35,677 nt of DNA, from assembly GCA_022615805.1 (NCBI GenBank), contig JAKEGO010000020.1:1-35677 (forward strand), written 5' to 3'. The notes beneath the pieces are model-generated. The model made no database searches, was not told the DNA's origin, and saw only the letters and a program-made list of their open reading frames with translations. Both the position numbers and the translations under genes were made by a program. Positions 32,206 to 35,677 of the stretch are shown piece by piece (position 1 is the first letter of the stretch; every line of letters begins with the position of its first letter). The stretch comes from Thermoplasmata archaeon. GTDB lineage: Archaea; Thermoplasmatota; JAKEGO01.

Positions 32206-33254
32206 CACTTCGCCTCCATTACAGCCTTCTTCACGTCCTCCGGGGTGACCCCGGGGGCCTCGATGCCCGACGATTCGTAGAAACCCTCGACGGCCGAGAC
32301 GACCTCGGAGCCCTCGCGCTCCACGTCGCGCAGGGAGTCCTCCAGCCCGGAAAGCTCCTCCTTCGGGAGCATGGTGAAGTCCCCGGTGATGCCGATGTCG
32401 GCGATCCGCCGGCCGCGCACCTCCTGGGCCGTGCGGACCAGGCCGCCCCGGGCCTTGTACAACCCGTAGAGGATCTCGACGCCCTCGGCTATCTTGACGC
32501 CCCTGGGCATCCTCGGCACCTTCCGGTACAGGAACTCGGGGGAGTCGAACCACGCCGCCAGCTCGGCCATCTTCGCCACGACGTCGTCCGACAGTGCGAC
32601 GGGGATCAGCGGTCCCAGCAGCTCCCCGAACCTGCGGTGAAGCGCGCGGGTTATCTCTCCCCGCGGGGGCAACGCGTCGAGCTCGCGCCTCATCGTCGTG
32701 ACGTGCTCCTCGATGGTCTTGAAGACCTTGTCCCGGAACTTCTCGTCCGGTACCCTGACCGCCCTCGCCATGGCGCCGTAGTCGAAGTCCATCATCATGG
32801 AGCCGACGAACACCATCGATCCGTCGATGTTCGCCCCTCCGAGGCCGCCGATCTTCCTGCCTTCCGCGGTCACGATGTCGTTGACCTCGCGGAACCTCGT
32901 GTCGATGCCGAACTCGCCGTAGGCCTCGATCGGCGGGGCCGAGAGGTGACGGTAGATGTCCCTGACCCCCTTCGGGAACGCCGGGTTCCCGCGGTCCCAG
33001 ATCACGTGGAAGAATATCTGGTCGCGGTCGAGGTAGACCGTCCCGCCGCCGACCTCCCTCCGGAACAGCGGCAGGCCCTCGCGCTCCATCTGCGCGAGGT
33101 CGACCTCCTGCGAGGGGTCCTGGAAGTAACCTATGCTGATGAAGGGTCGGTCCGGGGAGACGGTCACGACCGCCTCGACGCCCATGCGGGCGAGGGCGTG
33201 GAATATCAGCATCGACTGCTTCCACGGCCTGACGCCGAGGTCGAGGAGGTACAT
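32205..33254 (-). CDS. lplA: Two-domain lipoate-protein ligase (LplA plus LplB-like accessory domain)
   Basis: A 349-residue lipoate/biotin ligase family protein. The catalytic domain has RREVGGGTVYLDRDQIFFHV (66-85) and the lysine motif RKIGGLGGANIDG (Lys134). Residues about 253-310 (GVKIAEGVEILYGLYKARGG...GDFTMLPKEELSGLE) match the accessory domain that is a separate protein, LplB, in some archaea. The protein should activate lipoate with ATP and attach it to a lysine of an apo-protein; the only visible candidate acceptor in the window is the GcvH-like protein at 6612-7043. It sits between the GlcF-like gene and hdrC. Ligases fused in this way occur with sulfur-oxidising Hdr-like systems. 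The ligase assignment is strong; the target is inferred. Confidence 0.88.
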   Translation of the reverse strand: MYLLDLGVRPWKQSMLIFHALARMGVEAVVTVSPDRPFISIGYFQDPSQEVDLAQMEREGLPLFRREVGGGTVYLDRDQIFFHVIWDRGNPAFPKGVRDIYRHLSAPPIEAYGEFGIDTRFREVNDIVTAEGRKIGGLGGANIDGSMVFVGSMMMDFDYGAMARAVRVPDEKFRDKVFKTIEEHVTTMRRELDALPPRGEITRALHRRFGELLGPLIPVALSDDVVAKMAELAAWFDSPEFLYRKVPRMPRGVKIAEGVEILYGLYKARGGLVRTAQEVRGRRIADIGITGDFTMLPKEELSGLEDSLRDVEREGSEVVSAVEGFYESSGIEAPGVTPEDVKKAVMEAK

Positions 33255-33311
33255 CTTGTCCCCGGTCAGGTCATCGCCCCCTGGCCGGTCTTTCGCCCGC
33301 GCGTTCGTCGG

Positions 33312-34373
33312 TCATTTCACCGCCTTCCATATGATGTCCTCGATGCTCCTGACCTGGAGAACCCGCTCGCCCTTCGCCGCCGCGGCGTTCGCCGCCTTCC
33401 TCAGGACGGTCTCGCACGTGGGGCAGGCCGTCACGATGGTGTCGGCGCCCGTGTCGAGCGCCTCGCGGACCCTCGCCATGGCGATGTCGTCCGACAGCGC
33501 GGCGTCGGACATGAGGATGCCGCCGCCGCCCCCGCAGCACATGGACCCCTTGCCGTGGTGGGTCATCTCGACCACCTCGCAGCCGAGCCGCCGGAGTATC
33601 TGCCGGGGCTCGTCGATGATGCCGAGGGTGCGGGAGAAGTCGCAGGGGTCGTGGTAGGTCACCTTGAGCCCCAGATCGGCCTCGGGGAGGCGCCCGAGGA
33701 TGGCCTGGAGGACGTGCCTCGCCTCGACCCCGTGGCCCTCGCGGAGGAAGACCGTGCAGGTCGGGCAGAGCGCTATCGCCTCGCCGCCGGCGCCGAAGGC
33801 CTCGCGGAACCGTTCCTTGTGCCCCTCGAAGTCGTCGACGAAGCCCATGACCTCCATCGGGAAGCCGCAGCAGACCTCGTCCACGACCTTCGGCTGGATG
33901 CCGAGGGCCTCCAGGATGCGGACGAACTTCTTCACGTTGTTGGGGCGCGACATGTACTGGCACCCGAGGAAGAGGGGGACCTCGCCGTCGCGGACGGGCG
34001 CCCTGACGTCCGCGTCGCCGTATATGTTCCCCGTGGCCTTCACGTTCTCGATGACGCGCCGGTGGACGTCGCTCGCGAAGCCCGCCCGGACGAGGTCGGC
34101 CCTCGCCGCGGCAACGATGCCCATTATCTCGACGTTCGCGGGGCACTTGGACATGCAGTCCCTGCAGGTCGTGCACTGGAAGAGCTTCATGGCCACCGCC
34201 GCGGAGGGCTCGATCTCGCCCTTGAGCAGGCCGTACGAGAGGATCACCTTTCCGCGGGGCCCGTCGGTGTCCCACCCTGTCCTGAGCCGAACGGGACACT
34301 CCTCGAGGCAGTAGGCGCAGCGGATGCAGACGTACATCTCGTTCTCGATCCTCGACAGCTCCCGGGCCTCCAT
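33312..34373 (-). CDS. GlcF/HdrD-like iron-sulfur protein with two CCG domains
   Basis: A 353-residue protein with two N-terminal [4Fe-4S] motifs (CIRCAYCLEECP near residue 16 and CTTCRDCMSKCP near 67) and two CCG domains (FLGCQYMSR...VCCGFPM...LCPTC, and HDPCDFSR...MCCGGGGG...ACPTC). This is the architecture of glycolate oxidase GlcF and of membrane HdrD. Its ATG is one base after the glcD stop, so the two form a pair in which GlcD oxidises a 2-hydroxyacid and this protein takes the electrons. The usual acceptor of such pairs is a quinone or methanophenazine, but here hdrCBA follow, so electrons may go to or come from the Hdr complex. Confidence 0.9.
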   Translation of the reverse strand: MEARELSRIENEMYVCIRCAYCLEECPVRLRTGWDTDGPRGKVILSYGLLKGEIEPSAAVAMKLFQCTTCRDCMSKCPANVEIMGIVAAARADLVRAGFASDVHRRVIENVKATGNIYGDADVRAPVRDGEVPLFLGCQYMSRPNNVKKFVRILEALGIQPKVVDEVCCGFPMEVMGFVDDFEGHKERFREAFGAGGEAIALCPTCTVFLREGHGVEARHVLQAILGRLPEADLGLKVTYHDPCDFSRTLGIIDEPRQILRRLGCEVVEMTHHGKGSMCCGGGGGILMSDAALSDDIAMARVREALDTGADTIVTACPTCETVLRKAANAAAAKGERVLQVRSIEDIIWKAVK

Positions 34374-34374
34374 G

Positions 34375-35677
34375 TCACCGGCCCCCTATGGTGTAACGGA
34401 GGGGCGTCGCCGTCCTCCAGTCGTCCGGGGCGTCCTGGAGCTTGTGCGGGTTGAGGATCCCCTTCGGGTCGAGCGCGGCCTTTATCGACCGGAACAGCTC
34501 GAGCTGGGCCGCCTTCTCGGCCTTCCACATGGGGGCCTTCGAGAGCCCGATGCCGTGCTCGCCGGAGGTGGTCCCGCCGACCTCGCGGACGTGGGCGTAG
34601 AGCTCTTCCATCGCCCGCGCGGCCGCGGCCCACTGCGCCTCGCTGGCGGTCTCCATCAGGATCTTCGTGTGGATGAGCCCCGCGCCGCAGTGGCCGTAGG
34701 CGCTCATCACGATGCCGTGCCTGTCGGCGACCTCGTGGACCTTCCTCACGGTCTCGGCTATCCTCGAGACGGGGACGGCCAGGTCGTCGGCGAGCGACGT
34801 CGATACGATCCCTTCCCGGTACCGGGAGAGGGAGGGGAAGAGCTTCTGGCGGCCAGCGTAGATGCGGGCCATCTCCTTCGGGTCCGTGCTCACCTCGATC
34901 CCGTGGCCGCCGTTCGCCTCGAAGACCCGGGACACCTCGCCGATCTCCCTTTCGACCTCCTCGCGGGTCATGCCGTTGCACTCGAACATGATGATGGCCG
35001 CCGCTTCGCGCAGACCGAGGCCGAGGGAGGTGTTGACGGCGCGTATCGCGATGTCGTCCATCAGTTCCATCATCGACGGCCTGAGGCCGGTGGTCACGAC
35101 CGCCGTGATGGCCGAGCCGGCCTCCTCGAGGGTGTCGAAGTGCGCTATGCCCATGGCGCGGTCCTTCGGGAGCGGCGCTAGGAGCAGTGTGGCCTCGGTC
35201 ACCACGGCCAGGGTGCCCTCCGATCCAACGATGAGCCGGTGGACCTGGTAGCCGGACGACTCGACGCGGGTCCTGCCCCCGAGGTCGACCGCCTCGCCGC
35301 TCGCGAAAACGACCTTCATGCCCAGCACGGCATCGCGGGTGGCGCCGTACTTGACGGCACGGTTCCCCGACGCGTTCGTGCCTATCATTCCGCCGATCGT
35401 GCAGATGTTACCGGAGCTCGGCGTGGGCGGGAAGAAGAGCCCGTGGGGCTTCAGCTGCCTGTTGAGCTCGTCGTTGACGTCCCCCGCCTCGACCCTGCAG
35501 AGCATGTCGCCCGGGCTGATCTCCAGGACGCGGGACATGCGCTTCATGTCGAGGACGATGCCGCCGTCCACGGGGACCGCCTGGCCGGACATGGCGGAGC
35601 CCGCTCCGCGCGGAATGACCGGGACGCCGTTCCCGTTCGCGTACCTCAGTATCCCCTGCACCTCCTCCGTGCTCCCG
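34375..35677 (-). CDS. glcD: GlcD-like FAD-linked 2-hydroxyacid dehydrogenase, 5' end beyond the window
   Basis: An FAD-binding type-4/VAO-family oxidase of the GlcD/D-lactate dehydrogenase group; 433 codons are present and roughly 30-60 N-terminal residues are missing. The FAD domain shows VPVIPRGAGSAMSGQAVPVD, ICTIGGMIGTNASGNRAVKYG and HRLIVGSEGTLAVVTEA. The C-terminal cap has SAYGHCGAGLIHTKI and the GEHGIGLSK motif. Such enzymes oxidise D-lactate, glycolate or longer 2-hydroxyacids. Paired with the GlcF-like protein and with an Hdr operon, it probably supplies electrons from a 2-hydroxyacid. The open frame continues to the window edge, so the GTG at 35661 is internal and not the start. Confidence 0.92.
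   Translation of the reverse strand, partial: GSTEEVQGILRYANGNGVPVIPRGAGSAMSGQAVPVDGGIVLDMKRMSRVLEISPGDMLCRVEAGDVNDELNRQLKPHGLFFPPTPSSGNICTIGGMIGTNASGNRAVKYGATRDAVLGMKVVFASGEAVDLGGRTRVESSGYQVHRLIVGSEGTLAVVTEATLLLAPLPKDRAMGIAHFDTLEEAGSAITAVVTTGLRPSMMELMDDIAIRAVNTSLGLGLREAAAIIMFECNGMTREEVEREIGEVSRVFEANGGHGIEVSTDPKEMARIYAGRQKLFPSLSRYREGIVSTSLADDLAVPVSRIAETVRKVHEVADRHGIVMSAYGHCGAGLIHTKILMETASEAQWAAAARAMEELYAHVREVGGTTSGEHGIGLSKAPMWKAEKAAQLELFRSIKAALDPKGILNPHKLQDAPDDWRTATPLRYTIGGR

Noticed and set aside
10184..35677. In-frame TGA codons as selenocysteine sites in the Hdr proteins
   Set aside because: Each Hdr, MvhD and Frd frame is uninterrupted and has cysteine at the expected positions; I saw no recoded stop.
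1..35677. Membrane-bound methanogenesis-type HdrE or a SdhC/SdhD anchor
   Set aside because: No frame with several hydrophobic helices lies in either redox operon, so a membrane anchor cannot be supported from this window.

Overview
The window is a GC-rich stretch of a probably archaeal genome. At least six upstream regions carry AT-rich TATA-like boxes roughly 25-45 bases before a start, and the gene content is that of an anaerobe: 2-oxoglutarate:ferredoxin oxidoreductase in four subunits, heterodisulfide-reductase (Hdr) proteins and MvhD. An uncultured Thermoplasmatota-type archaeon would fit, but no marker gene in the window proves this, and similar Hdr clusters occur in anaerobic bacteria. 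I see no tRNA, rRNA, CRISPR array, insertion sequence or prophage gene.

Left third (1-10081): a 3'-truncated aconitase; a protein made of duplicated Lrp/AsnC effector-binding domains without a DNA-binding domain; succinyl-CoA synthetase sucCD on the opposite strand; a small zinc-finger protein with an acidic tail; a macro-domain protein; a solitary GcvH-like lipoyl-carrier protein; a GT4 glycosyltransferase; and an OsmC-family protein following a LarA-type nickel racemase.

Middle third (10184-23562, minus strand): one tightly packed, translationally coupled operon of thirteen genes. In order of transcription it reads hdrC, hdrB, frdB, frdA, korD, korA, korB, korC, a double-length hdrA, mvhD/flxD, flxC, flxB, flxA. 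It joins a soluble fumarate reductase of thiol:fumarate-reductase type and 2-oxoglutarate:ferredoxin oxidoreductase to a complete Flx-HdrABC (NAD(P)H-linked, probably flavin-bifurcating) set. With sucCD and aconitase nearby, the window covers fumarate, succinate, succinyl-CoA and 2-oxoglutarate.

Right third (23864-35677, minus strand): a second operon reading glcD (5' end outside the window), glcF/hdrD-like, a two-domain lipoate-protein ligase, hdrC, hdrB, hdrA, mvhD with a C-terminal winged-helix-like extension, and another hdrA. It looks like a 2-hydroxyacid (lactate/glycolate) oxidising system feeding an Hdr complex. The lipoate ligase inside it, together with the GcvH-like protein 25 kb away, suggests a lipoate-dependent link. 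The LarA racemase could supply the D-2-hydroxyacid.

The main candidate for something undescribed is the fusion of fumarate reduction, succinyl-CoA carboxylation and Hdr/Flx electron bifurcation in one operon, next to a second Hdr operon carrying its own lipoate ligase.
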